Assembly (NCBI GenBank): GCA_963693315.1
Contig: OY856188.1
Location: 150,479,551 to 150,543,550 of the forward strand
From: Diogma glabrata
Lineage: Eukaryota; Arthropoda; Insecta; Diptera; Cylindrotomidae
Reading direction: 5' to 3'
DNA: 64,000 bases
This document shows, one piece after another, positions 36,050 to 48,594 of the stretch. Position numbers and translations under genes: made by a program. A model generated the notes under the pieces. The model was not told the DNA's origin. It saw only the letters and a program-made list of their open reading frames with translations, and made no database searches. Within the stretch, counting starts at the first letter, position 1. Each line of letters starts with the position of its first letter.

Positions 36050-38622
36050 AAGTACATATTGGAAATCACTTGAATTTTGCAATTCGAAATAACTTTTCAT
36101 TTTCTCTAAAATTCCTTTAGAAAAAATTTTGTTGTGTTTCGTGTCAGAATTTGAACTACATTCATCAGAGACACATTGTTCAAATTCCGTGTGTCTTACA
36201 CAACTTAGCCAAAGCGGCGATGACGAAACATATTTTAATTTTGATGTTCAGATAATTTCTAAATTGAAACTTCATCATTTTTCATATTTACTTAAGTTGA
36301 ATTTTTCATCTATGATTACATATTGAAAATTGTATTTCTTTGGTATTTTTTTTGTATTAAATTTCTAGATATTACGATGTGTGAATTCATAGGATGAGAG
36401 AATATTTCGTTAACATCTAAGTCAACATTCTAATCAACATCCTAAGTCACGAGTGTAAAGTCATTATTGATTGTTGCCAATCAATGCGAAACTTAATATC
36501 TGACGTAAAGTCAATATGTTGTTATATTTTTGGTTAGGAAATATAGACAACATTAGGGGAATTTTTAATTTCAGATTGTTTTTTGAGAACAATTAAGCTT
36601 AAGTACATATTGGAAATCACTTGAATTTTGCAATTCGAAATAACTTTTCATTTTCTCTAAAATTCCTTTAGAAAAAATTTGGTTGTGTTTCGTGTCAGAA
36701 TTTGAACTACATTCATCAGAGACACATTGTTCAAATTCCGTGTGTCTTACACAACTTAGCCAAAGCGGCGATGACGAAACATATTTTAATTTTGATGTTC
36801 AGATAATTTCTAAATTGAAACTTCATCATTTTTCATATTTACTTAAGTTGAATTTTTCATCTATGATTACATATTGAAAATTGTATTTCTTTGGTATTTT
36901 TTTTGTATTAAATTTCTAGATATTACGATGTGTGAATTCATAGGATGAGAGAATATTTCGTTAACATCTAAGTCAACATTCTAATCAACATCCTAAGTCA
37001 CGAGTGTAAAGTCATTATTGATTGTTGCCAATCAATGCGAAACTTAATATCTGACGTAAAGTCAATATGTTGTTATATTTTTGGTTAGGAAATATAGACA
37101 ACATTAGGGGAATTTTTAATTTCAGATTGTTTTTTGAGAACAATTAAGCTTAAGTACATATTGGAAATCACTTGAATTTTGCAATTCGAAATAACTTTTC
37201 ATTTTCTCTAAAATTCCTTTAGAAAAAATTTTGTTGTGTTTCGTGTCAGAATTTGAACTACATTCATCAGAGACACATTGTTCAAATTCCGTGTGTCTTA
37301 CACAACTTAGCCAAAGCGGCGATGACGAAACATATTTTAATTTTGATGTTCAGATAATTTCTAAATTGAAACTTCATCATTTTTCATATTTACTTAAGTT
37401 GAATTTTTCATCTATGATTACATATTGAAAATTGTATTTCTTTGGTATTTTTTTTGTATTAAATTTCTAGATATTACGATGTGTGAATTCATAGGATGAG
37501 AGAATATTTCGTTAACATCTAAGTCAACATTCTAATCAACATCCTAAGTCACGAGTGTAAAGTCATTATTGATTGTTGCCAATCAATGCGAAACTTAATA
37601 TCTGACGTAAAGTCAATATGTTGTTATATTTTTGGTTAGGAAATATAGACAACATTAGGGGAATTTTTAATTTCAGATTGTTTTTTGAGAACAATTAAGC
37701 TTAAGTACATATTGGAAATCACTTGAATTTTGCAATTCGAAATAACTTTTCATTTTCTCTAAAATTCCTTTAGAAAAAATTTGGTTGTGTTTCGTGTCAG
37801 AATTTGAACTACATTCATCAGAGACACATTGTTCAAATTCCGTGTGTCTTACACAACTTAGCCAAAGCGGCGATGACGAAACATATTTTAATTTTGATGT
37901 TCAGATAATTTCTAAATTGAAACTTCATCATTTTTCATATTTACTTAAGTTGAATTTTTCATCTATGATTACATATTGAAAATTGTATTTCTTTGGTATT
38001 TTTTTTGTATTAAATTTCTAGATATTACGATGTGTGAATTCATAGGATGAGAGAATATTTCGTTAACATCTAAGTCAACATTCTAATCAACATCCTAAGT
38101 CACGAGTGTAAAGTCATTATTGATTGTTGCCAATCAATGCGAAACTTAATATCTGACGTAAAGTCAATATGTTGTTATATTTTTGGTTAGGAAATATAGA
38201 CAACATTAGGGGAATTTTTAATTTCAGATTGTTTTTTGAGAACAATTAAGCTTAAGTACATATTGGAAATCACTTGAATTTTGCAATTCGAAATAACTTT
38301 TCATTTTCTCTAAAATTCCTTTAGAAAAAATTTTGTTGTGTTTCGTGTCAGAATTTGAACTACATTCATCAGAGACACATTGTTCAAATTCCGTGTGTCT
38401 TACACAGCTTAGCCAAAGCGGCGATGACGAAACATATTTTAATTTTGATGTTCAGATAATTTCTAAATTGAAACTTCATCATTTTTCATATTTACTTAAG
38501 TTGAATTTTTCATCTATGATTACATATTGAAAATTGTATTTCTTTGGTATTTTTTTTGTATTAAATTTCTAGATATTACGATGTGTGAATTCATAGGATG
38601 AGAGAATATTTCGTTAACATCT
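36050..38622. repeat. Tandem array, 551-bp unit, 4.7 copies, alternating dimer
   Basis: Units start AAGTACATATTGG at 36050, 36601, 37152, 37703 and 38254; the last is cut at 38622. Copies are almost identical. Copies 1, 3 and 5 read AAAAAATTTTGTTG where copies 2 and 4 read AAAAAATTTGGTTG, and copy 5 has one private change (CACAGCTT). Each unit has the same 64-65-codon frame, but no codon-level constraint can be judged because the copies are identical. Confidence 0.95.
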
Positions 38623-38635
38623 TTATGTTAACATC

Positions 38636-38732
38636 AAATTTTAGTAAATATGAATATAGAAATAAAAATAATAAAGCTTATATAAGAAATATAGATGTAG
38701 AAAGAGTAGATTCTCCTTCACAGGAAAACTAA
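38636..38732 (+). pseudogene. Gag C-terminal tail remnant
   Basis: Directly after the tandem array the plus strand reads SKYEYRNKNNKAYIRNIDVE, then RVDSPSQEN and a stop. Asn/Arg-rich sequence after the zinc knuckle is typical of gag tails in this group. The zinc knuckle and capsid are absent, so the array sits where gag was. Confidence 0.45.
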
Positions 38733-38809
38733 AGGCTCCTCGGTGCATAGGGGAACACTTTAAAATTTTAAATTTCAATTTAAACTACTGTATTTTCATA
38801 AATCTGAGC

Positions 38810-40899
38810 ATGAATGAAAAATTAACAAATAATATATGTTTTTTACTAGATACAGGAGCAGAGGTCTCTTTAATAAAGTTTAATGATCAATTAAGAAAAA
38901 ATAACTATATTAATATTAACAATGTAATTAAATTAAAAGGCATAACAGATGTCGAAGTAAAAACGATAGGTACCATAAAGAAAGAGGTTTTTGTTGGAAG
39001 ATATGCGATCAAACATGAGTTTCATTTCTTTACCAAATTCTCGTGTAATATTAGTTTTGAGGACTTTACGTTAGAAATAAATGAGCGCAATATTTCGTTT
39101 AAAATTCCGATTCAAACAGGACCAAGAATAGATACAATCTATATTCCTCCTAGATGTGAAGTAATCAGAAGATTACCGCACCAAAATATATCTACAGATT
39201 CAGTAGCAATCTATAATGGTGAATTAACACCAGGTGTATTTGTGAGTAAGACAATAGTGAGTAACAGTAGCCCATATGTTCAATTGTTGCACACTACTGA
39301 TACAGGAATAACAATTCCTCACACTGCCTTTTCTTTTGAACCTTTAGATAACTTCGAAGTATTCCAAATGGTAACCAATAAGGGTACAGATAGTTCAACC
39401 AAGAAATCCAAGCAGGAAGAGATAGTAGGTAAAATTTTAGAAAACAATAAAAATTTGGATCCTAATGTTAATAGTAATATCAAAAAATTAATTTCAAATT
39501 ATATAGATATATTTTCTAGCGAAAATGAAAAGCTAACAGTAAATAATTTTTACAGTCAAAACATTCATTTAAAGGATGATACGCCAGTATACACAAAACC
39601 TTATCGACTGCCCCATTCTCAAAAACAAGAGATTAACCAACAGGTTTCTACAATGTTAAAAGATGGCATAATAGAGCCATCGATTTCTGACTATAATAGT
39701 CCATTTTGCTAGTCCCTAAAAAATCAAAGGAAGGTATAAAGAAATTTCGTCTTGTTGTAGATTTTAGAAATATAAACAAGAAAGTAGTTGCGGATAAATT
39801 CCCGCTACCGCGAATTGATGATATATTAGACCAACTTGGCAGAGCTAAGTATTTTAGTGTTGTAGACCTTCAATCTGTTTTTCACCAAATACCATTGGAG
39901 GAAAATTCCAGAAATGTCACTTCCTTGAGTACCGAAACTGGATCTTATCGGTATACAAGACTTCCTTTCGGACTGTTAGTAAGTCCAAATTCATTCCAAA
40001 GGATGATGACATTGGCATTTGCCAATCTGTCACCATCACGAGCATTTTTATACATGGATGATTTAATCATTTTCGGCTGTTCTAGAAATCACCATTTAAA
40101 AAATTTAGAAAGCGTGTAGGGATGAAAATTTGAAACTAAACCCTGAGAAATGTAGTTTTTTCAAAACAGAAGTTACCTATTTAGGGCATACATGCACAAA
40201 CGAAGGTATAACAACGTGGCGTTTGCAAATTACTATCGACGATTCATAAAAAATTTTGCAAATATTTCAATTCCTTTAAATAAGCTTACGAGAAAAATCA
40301 AAAATTTAAATGGAACAAAGAAGAACATAATGCATTTGAATCAATAAAAAATTTATTGTTATCAATGCCTATTTTACAATATCCCGATTTTAGCAAACAA
40401 TTTATCATAACCACAGACGCAAGCAATGTAGCGTGTGGAGCAGTGTTAAGCCAAATTGTCAATAATGTTGACATGCCAATTGTCTTCGCATCCAAATCTT
40501 TCACGAAAGGAGAGACGAACAATAGAAAAAGAGTTGACAGCTATTCACTGCGCAGTTAACCAATTTCGACCATACGTATATGGTACTAAATTCCTAATAA
40601 AAACTGATCATAAACCTCTAGTTTATCTATATTCCTTAAAAAACCCATCTTCAAAACTTACAAGAATGAGGTTAGACCTTGAAGAATTTGATTTCGAGAT
40701 AGAATATCTCAAAGGCAAGGCCAATGTGGTAGCAGACGCTTTATCTAGAATCAACACAAATACCCTATCAGAAATATTAATGGTACAAACTAGATCAAAA
40801 ACCAAAAATTTAAACTCAGATAATATCTATAATAATAACAATAATATTAGTAAAACAGAAAAAGCTGTGAAAATAATCAAAATACAGATAGAAATATAA
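38810..40899 (+). pseudogene. Gypsy pol: protease, reverse transcriptase, RNase H (frameshifted)
   Basis: The protease has the LLDTGAEVSLI active site at residues 13-23 of the 38810 frame. RT starts with VYTKPYRLPHSQ, breaks at 39708 where one base is lost in the codon after SPF, and continues in another frame with LVPKKSKEG, FSVVDLQSVFHQI and the YMDD box (39706-40119). A stop at 40119 and a deletion near 40217 remove the palm-to-RNase H link. RNase H (ITTDASNVACGAVLSQ, TDHKPLVYL, NVVADALSRI) lies at 40230-40770, again in two frames. The protein cannot be made as one chain. The linker 40770-41200 is Asn/Lys-rich. Confidence 0.85.
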
Positions 40900-41966
40900 T
40901 AAGTAATATTAATAATAATATAATTAGTAATAATAATTATACAGATGAAAATAGAAGTTCAAAAGAAATTGAATTAAAAATAATAGATAATAATAATAGA
41001 AATAAGAATGGTATACCAATTTTAACAATGAATATTGAAGAAAATAAAATAAATATTAAGGTCATGACCCAAAAAATAAAAATTTACGAAAAAACATATA
41101 TGTATTGTACAAAGAAAAGCAATAAGAAATTCACTAAGGTGAAAATAATGATGAAAATAGTAATGAAAATAATAATGAAAACAAAAGCAATAACAAATTC
41201 ACTAAGGTGAATATTCGCAGTAAAGCTTTAAGTAATAATGAAAATAATGAAAAAAATAATAACGAAAATGTTAACATATATGAAAATAAGAAAACTAGTT
41301 TACTAACCCACCAGGAATCTGATACGTTGGATCTCCGCATTAGTGGAAAAATGGTAGGAAACATTTCAGTTTTAGAAGAAATTTTCAGGGACCTGAATCA
41401 GTTCAGCGTCCGCAGGAAAATTTATGAGTTAAAAGTCGCGCGCAACGATTTAATCTTTGATATATTTGATATCAACACGTTTAAAAATATAGGTAATCGA
41501 TTACTGAATAATATTAAGATTTTTATAATAAAAAAACCAATAGCGATATATGATGAAAAAGAGAAAAATGATATCATAAAATTATATCATGAAGACCCAA
41601 TATTAGGTGGTCATACGGGAATAAGGACAACTTATCTAAAAATTTCGGAAAAGTTTTCCTGGCCATACTTAAAAACCTTAGAGTATATATAAATATAGAG
41701 AGAACATAACTTTAAAATTGTATGGAGAGAGACATAAGAAATCGTGTTTGCTAATATGTCATATTCAATTTCTCATTTCGCAATTTTCATTTCTGTTTAT
41801 TTACAACAACCAACTATTGTATTAAATTATAAATTAAAAACAATTAAATAATTTAAAACGAAACAAAAAGTACAATCTATTATTTTTAGTTGTGCTAATT
41901 TTTATAAAATGAGTGAAAATAATTACGAGAGTATTTTACATTTATTGTGTTATTTCCAGTGATTTT

Positions 41967-43258
41967 CGGGGTCGTTCAATAAGTCCGTAGGATAAGTAAG
42001 AAAAAAATAACATTTTGACAAAACTCGATTTTTTTATTCAACATAGTTGCCTTCGAGGGCGATACAACGAGTATAGCTATTTTCCAACTTTTCTATACCA
42101 CTTTTATAGTACGATTTCTCTTTCTCGTCAAAATAGGCCTCAGTTTCAGCGATTACTTCATCATTGGACTTAAATTTCTTTCCAGCAAGCATTCTCTTGA
42201 GATCTGAAAACAGGAAAAATTCGCTGGGGGCTAAATCTGGAGAATATGGTGGGTGGGTAAGCAATTCAAAGCCCAATTCATTCAATTTTGCCATCGTTTT
42301 CATCGATCTGTGACACGGTGCATTATCTTGGTGAAACAACACTTTTTTCTTTTGCAAATGTGGCCGTTTCTTTGCGATTTCAGCCTTCAATCGATCCAAA
42401 AGTTCACAGTAATACTCGCTGTTGATGGTGGTTCCTTTTTGGAGATAGTCGATGAATATTATTCCGTTCGTATCCCAAAATACAGACGCCATCACCTTAC
42501 CGGCCGACTGTTGCGTCTTTGCTCGCTTTGGATTCGGTTCGTCGACTGCTGTCCACTCAGCTGACTGTCTTTTGGATTCTGGTGTGTAATTGTGAAGCCA
42601 TGTCTCATCCATTGTCACATATCTACGATAGAATTCCCTTTTATTGCGGTTTAACAGTGCCAAAGACTCCTCCGAAGCATCGATTCGTTGTTGTTTTTGG
42701 TCGACTGTGAGCTCACGCGGCACCCAATTTGCACAGAGCTTTCGCATACCCAAATGTTCATGTAAAATGGTAAAAACACTACCATCTGCTACCTTTACAA
42801 TGTCAGCTATTTCGTGCACCTTCAATTTGCGATCGTTCATAACCAATTTGTAGATTTTTTTTATGTTTTCTGGAATAACAGCCTCATTTGGGCGTCCACT
42901 GCGCTCTGCATCTTTTGTGCTGGTACGACCACATTTAAATTCAGCCATCCACTTCTCTACCAGTTGTCTCGATGGAGCAGAGTTTTGATAATGTTTATCA
43001 AGCCATTGTTTGGTTTCCACTGTATTTTTTTTCATCAAAAAGCAATGCTTTATTAAAATTCGAAATTCACTTTTTTCCATTTTTTTTCAAAAACAAAAGT
43101 TGCTTCACACAAAATGCTATAACTCACGAATAAATAGTCAGATTGCTGTCAAATTTATACACGTATCGTTTGAAGGTTAGTACTAAATAAAAATCATATG
43201 GAAAAAATTCTAGTAACGCCATCTATGTGTCATCCTTCGGACTTATTGAATGACCTAG
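41967..43258 (-). mobile_element. mariner element, 1.29 kb
   Basis: GGGTCGTTCAATAAGTCCG near 41969 is mirrored by CGGACTTATTGAATGACC ending near 43255. TA follows the right end (43259-43260), while the left dinucleotide is no longer TA. The unoccupied site is preserved at about 31760-31775 (GTGATTTTATAATAGTG), proving the insertion. Length and TIR arrangement are those of mariner. Confidence 0.9.
42034..43080 (-). CDS. mariner transposase, full-length, catalytic triad D-D-E
   Basis: An uninterrupted 348-residue frame, the usual mariner length, starting MEKSEFRILIKH. The N-terminal half has paired helix-turn-helix regions, followed by the WVPRELT linker at residues 119-125. Catalytic residues are D158 (VTMDETW), D252 (FHQDNAPCH) and, 34 residues later, E287 in SPDLAPSEFF, where mariners have Asp. 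Codon 42220-42222 reads GAA. All other landmarks, such as HPPYSPDLAP, are normal. The Glu is conservative but may reduce activity. It acts in the nucleus, cutting and pasting at TA. Coding is antisense to the host Gypsy. Confidence 0.92.
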   Translation of the reverse strand: MEKSEFRILIKHCFLMKKNTVETKQWLDKHYQNSAPSRQLVEKWMAEFKCGRTSTKDAERSGRPNEAVIPENIKKIYKLVMNDRKLKVHEIADIVKVADGSVFTILHEHLGMRKLCANWVPRELTVDQKQQRIDASEESLALLNRNKREFYRRYVTMDETWLHNYTPESKRQSAEWTAVDEPNPKRAKTQQSAGKVMASVFWDTNGIIFIDYLQKGTTINSEYYCELLDRLKAEIAKKRPHLQKKKVLFHQDNAPCHRSMKTMAKLNELGFELLTHPPYSPDLAPSEFFLFSDLKRMLAGKKFKSNDEVIAETEAYFDEKEKSYYKSGIEKLENSYTRCIALEGNYVE

Positions 43259-46200
43259 TATAATAGTGAATATTTTATTATTTTATAATGCAAATGTGCA
43301 AATATTTAAATTATGTATACATCCTGAAAGTATATTATGAAAACTAGCTGGCGACCAACTTTTCATTATTGTGTAGTTTATTTTTAATAGATAAAAGATT
43401 AAAATTTATATGTTTGGTTAGAATGAAATCCTAATCTGTCATTTTTCTTATTTCTTTTTATATAGTAGCAGTGAGGGAGAAACTATTATTTTTTTGTGGT
43501 AGGTTTTTTTCTTATAGATTTAAAAGAAACTCGCAATAATTGTACAATTTTGAATCAAATGAAAAATTTATGCACGTCTTTGGGAAGACAAACCGGTTTC
43601 TCTCTCAGAGAAATAAAGGAAAACAAACAAACAAAAAAACGATTTGACAGAAGATCAATCACGATTAATATTAGTTATGGTGGTCGGTTGTTAAAAACAG
43701 ATATAGCAAATTTTATTAAAACATGCAAGAGCTGTATGTGTAATAAAGCGAAACTAACACATAAAGAGAAACTAACAGTAACGAGTACACCATCAGAGCC
43801 TTTTGATGCGGTCCAAATCGATACAATCGGACCAATTGACGTTAGCAGTCAAGGTAACAAATATGCTGTAACGATACAGTGTGAACTAACGAAATATGTG
43901 ATAGTTCTACCAATACCTGACAAATCGGCGAGAACAATTGCGGAAACAATTTTTAATAATTTTATAATGATTCATGGTAATTTTACAATAATTAAAACGG
44001 ATCTCGGAACAGAATACGTTAATGAAATATTCAAGGGACTGAAAGAACTTTTAGGCTTTCAGCATTTTACATCCACTGCTTACCATCATCAGACGTTGGG
44101 AGTAGTAGAACGTAATCACCGAGAGTTAAATACATATTTGAGAAATTATTTAACAACAAACCATTATGCAGATTGGGATAAATAGGCAATTCTATACGCA
44201 TTTTTTTTACAATACCCAACCAAATAGTATCCATGGATACACCCCATTCGAATTAGTCTTCGGTAGGGAAGCAAAGCTCTTCCCCATTACCAACAATATT
44301 GAACCTATTTATAATCTAGAGGATTATACCAAAAACTTAAAATTTAGATTGCAATATGCAAACAGTCATGCTAGAAAGTTTCTAATGAAATCGAAATTAA
44401 CGCAGAAGAATAGCTACGATAAAAAATCAAAACCGCAAAACTTTAAAGTAGGAGACGAAGTGGTTCTATTAAACCATTCGGCAGGCTCGAAACTCGAGAA
44501 AATGTATTCCGGACCATGGTTAGTAATCGAATTGTTAGAAAATGACAACGTCAGAATAGAGGACGAAGAAAATAATAATAATAAAGTCATGCATAAAGAT
44601 AATCTGTATAAAGTTTAAAATCAAAGTATGAAGAAATAATAAATTTTTTTAATTTTTTAGAATAAAATATAATAGATTTAAAAACAATAGTTAAGTAAAT
44701 TGTGACTTAAGTTAAACAATTTTCTTTTTAATTTTAGAAACAAAAATAAAATCTTTTACATATTTGTTTATAGTTAAACATTCTTAAGCGAATGAGATAA
44801 ACTCAAATGATTCTAATTTGCACAAATTAGAAAAAAAAATGAGGGTGTGATCTAACCCAAAATTTAAAAACCCAAAATTCAATTACTTCGGTCTGAAAGA
44901 CCTAAGTATTACATTCATGAGCTCAAAGTGAAATTCTTACCCCCACTTTTTTTGGCATTTCTCGACGTTTTAGGACCTACTGATTCTAAAAAAGCAAAAA
45001 AAAAAAAAAATGTGTGTCTGTCTGCCGGCCGTCGGTCACAACCGACGAAATCTAGAAAACCGCTGAACGGATTTCAAAATTTTTTTTTCTAAAAATAGGT
45101 TTACTCAATGGGAAGAGGCGAAAGGACGATGTGTTTGATAACTGTACCGGAAGTGTGTCAAAAAAATCGTCAAGTGTGTCAAAACAAGGAAATTTGCATA
45201 TTTTTTGGTTAAAAAACGTTCATTTTAAGTGATTACGAGTAGAAACATTGAATTTGGAGAAATCTTGATGGTCGGGATTGGTATGTGAGACCAAAATCTA
45301 GATTATTGCATTATAAGTTTGTCAAAAAAATGTTGTCAAGTGTGTCAAAAGAAAGATTTTTTTGATTTTTTTACCCAATTTTCTGGGAAAAAATTAAATT
45401 AAAATTTTGTTTGAAATGAAATTTTTTTTTATTATTATTGAGAACATGGCATTATAAGTTTGTCAAAAAATGTTGTCAAGTGTGTCAAAAGAAAGATTTT
45501 TATTTATTTTTGTACCCAATTTTTTGGAAAAAAAATAAAATTAATTGTTTGTTTGAAATGAAGTTTTATTATTATTATTGAGAATTATGGCATTATAAGT
45601 TTGTCAAAAAAATGTTGTCAAGTGTGTCAAAAGAAAGGTTTTTATTTATTTTTTACCCTATTTTCTTAGAAAAAAATAAAATTAATAGTTCGTATGACAT
45701 GATATTTTATTATTATTATAGAGAATTATGGCATTATAAGTTTGTCAAAAAATAATGTCAAGTGTGTCAAAAAATGATTTCATTTAATTTTTTAGCCTAT
45801 TTTTTGGGAAAAAATATGTAGCTGTTTTTATGATGTAAATGTAATTTAAAATGAAATTGGACATGGAAATTTTTGAATTTGTTATAGTTTTTGAAATATT
45901 TTTGGAATTTTGAAAAAGTTTGTATTTTTGATTTTGTAATAATTTTTGCAATATTTTTAGAATTTTGGAAAAAGTTTGAATTTTTAAGAATTTTTGAAAT
46001 ATTATTCGAATTTAGAAAATATTTAAATATTTGATCTTATTCTAATTTTTGGAATATTTTTGGAATTTTGAAAAAGTTTATTTTATTTAATTTAACAATA
46101 TTTTTGGAATTTTGATTATAATTTTCCGGCAACGTATTGATGTTTCGTGTTAGTTTTGTAATAAATTTTTAAACAGAGATAAAAACTTGTACTTCAACAA

Positions 46201-46951
46201 AGAGGTTTGTTTGATGTACACCCAACAAACAATTTCCAACCGTTGAGCCTAGCGGTTGCAAAAAACCGTCACAGGACTAGCATTTCACCGATGATTTTCA
46301 ACTTTATTAGAAATTTTTGGGAATTTATCTATTACTTCTTAACGGTTGCTATTTTAGGGTTATGAAACAGTAAAAAAACTAAAATATCATATCGGTTGAA
46401 ATGTGTTTGTGAAATAACGGTGGGTTAACCACCCGTATAAACTATCAACATTTTGCGGTTAACTAACCGTTATTCGTTTTGAGTTTATAAGTCGTGGAAT
46501 TTCGGTTAATAATAATATTGATTTTAACAGTTTTTTAATTACATAAATTTAACCTTTTTATTTTAGTTGTTTGTTATGGACTAACTAACGGTTTTTGGTT
46601 GGTAAAATTTAACTAAAATAATAAGTTTTTAAACATCAGTCAAGAAACTGCTAGCAAACTATCGCAATATAACTCTGTTAAATTCTTGGTTTGGAAACGG
46701 TTATTAATTCAATAGTTTAAAACCGCTCTTTTGACATTTAATGATATACATAAAATAAAACAAATAATTTTTAATGTTAGCAGAATTCATAAAAAATTGC
46801 TATTTTACGCAGCGATTTGCGAATTTTTTTTTCTAGTGGAGAATTGAATGTTGTTTTCCATCATGCCTAAAAACAAAGAAAATAAGCATGGGTCATCTAT
46901 TTTCGGTGATCGACCAAACCATTTACGCGGGCTACAACATATTGTCGAAAA

Positions 46952-48300
46952 GTGAAAGTGATTAAAAATGCTATCTTAAATAAAATTAAATTAACAACGA
47001 ATCAAACTTTAATAGAAGAACCGTCATATTGTGTTGTGAATGAAAATGAAAACTTGGCAGTAAATGCAAATCAAGCGCCAAATAATACAAATAGATCTTT
47101 AGATGATAATTCAGTACCATCATCTTCAACAACCAATTGCTCAAATGATATCTCTTCAACGTCAAATTAAAATTATGTCCAGGAGCAAACAAACTTTATG
47201 TGTCCAATAAAACAAATCAATCAAAAGCATAATTTGAATCATTTGGTCATTAAAAAATTGAAACATTGGGCATTGTTAACACAAATTTCCCAGCAAGCTG
47301 TAAATGAGCTGTTAACAATTTTAACGAATTTCGGTGTTGATGAATTGCCAAAGGCAATTCGAGATGCGAGAACGTTTTTATCTACACCGTCGATATCAGT
47401 CGTCAATATAACAAAAATGGGCTATGGAATGTATTAGCATTATGGGTTAAAAAGACGTTTAAAAACCATATTTAGTGATATTCAACAGCCATATGAGCTT
47501 TTGGTTTCATTTAACATCGATGGACTTCCACTTTACAAGAGTTCTTTAACAGAATTTTGGCCAATATTATTCAAATTTGTCAATATGCCAAATAGCAACC
47601 CCATGATAATTGGCATATATAGCGGTGTAAAAAAAACCGGATCTACAAGAGTATTTGGGAGAATTTGTCAAAGAGCTTGTTGACTGTCTGCAAAATGGCG
47701 TTGTTGTATATCAGCCAAAAATTTCAATCAAAGTGAGATGCTTCATTTGTGATACACCGGCAAGAGCTTTTGGTAAAGGTACTGTTTATTTTAATTCCCA
47801 AAATGGCTGCATGAAGTGTACTACAATCGGCGAATATTATAACGAAAGGCATCACATGAGTTTTCCCCGAATCGATTGCCCATTGAGAACTGATAAGAGC
47901 TTTCGTAATAGAGAAGATCCGGATCACCATAAATGTGAATCAATGCTTGAGGCACTGCCCATTGACATGGTTGAAGATTTTATAATTGCAGACTCGTTAC
48001 ATTTGCTAGATCTTGGTAAAAATATGTTTAATTTTTGATATTTATTTAACTAAAAGAGGTACATTTTTTCAGGTGTAATGAAGAAATGATTGGTAGGATG
48101 GCCCGGGGTAGTTTCAATTTTCGAACAAAATGGTCTGCAGTGCAGATTGTAGAAACCTCCAGGTTGCTTGTGAGCTATAATAAATATAGACCTACTGATA
48201 TACATCGCGCAATAAGAGGTCTATATTGCTTAAAGTTCTCGAAAGGGCTCGAGTTCAGTACATTATCTATCCGTACCGTACTATCTGCTTCTGAATCATC
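46952..48300 (+). pseudogene. Tnp2-like (CACTA-type) transposase, frameshifted
   Basis: Pieces in order: a Ser/Asn-rich N-terminus (46952-47170); a helical stretch (LTILTNFGVDELPKAIRDAR) at 47290-47375; FNIDGLPLYKSSLTEFWPIL from about 47510; FVKELVDCLQNGV and IKVRCFICDTPARAFGKGT with a C-x2-C (GCMKCTTIGEYY) at 47655-47850; and DFIIADSLHLLDLG at 47975-48020. GT at 48017 and AG near 48072 make an intron leading to GVMKK, after which TKWSA and PTDIHRAIRGLYCLKFSKGL continue to 48300. These motifs match widespread insect TE proteins I associate with CACTA-type elements. Frameshifts occur near 47430, 47665 and 48085. The C-terminal third is missing. Confidence 0.6.
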
Positions 48301-48594
48301 TTCATGAATGATTACAAGTGTAAATGACATTCTAAAAGCAACAAATTTGTTGTTATTTAAATATAAATATATAATATAAATTTAAAGACAATATCAAACC
48401 ACCTTTATTTTTAAATTTAAGGATTTTGAAAAACTACAAACTGCACACTATTTGAATATTCTCACTTAAATTATGATATTTTACGTTTAACTTAGTTCAA
48501 ACAAAACCTACGTTGTCAAAACGCATGACCTGATAACCGGTATTTTAAACCAAAAAAAAAATAAACAACAAAACAATAGTTAAAATCCATCATA

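Larger units (their letters stand above)
41677..43690. mobile_element. Insertion in integrase, related to the MITE at 31371-32098, carrying a mariner
   Basis: TTAAAAAC occurs at 41669-41676 and 43691-43698, and joining at this repeat restores integrase reading, so it is an 8-bp duplication. The left part (41677-41966) and the part after the mariner (43261-43470) align with 31483-31900 at about 90 percent. The right 200 bp (43490-43690) are unrelated to that MITE. They encode SLGRQTGFSLREIKENKQTK in frame with the resumed integrase by chance. The two ends do not form an obvious inverted repeat. Confidence 0.6.
41207..44618 (+). pseudogene. Gypsy integrase, split by a 2-kb insertion
   Basis: The zinc-binding H-H part (HEDPILGGHTGIRTTYLKIS) lies at 41590-41660. 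The C-C part (KTCKSCMCNKA) lies at 43715-43750. Between them sits 41677-43690. The catalytic core has QIDTIGP, IIKTDLGTEY and VVERNHREL, so the D, D and E are present. A one-base loss near 44183 shifts the frame at DWDK. The C-terminal frame 44166-44618 has GYTPFELVFGRE and a SGPWLVIELL segment resembling the GPY/F module. Confidence 0.85.

Noticed and set aside
36129..38530. Five copies of a 64-65-codon frame
   Set aside because: The copies are identical because of the tandem array; no homology, and the frame is not in register with the Gypsy coding order.
42253..43056. Plus-strand frames of 63-103 codons opposite the mariner
   Set aside because: They are antisense shadows of the transposase gene on the minus strand.
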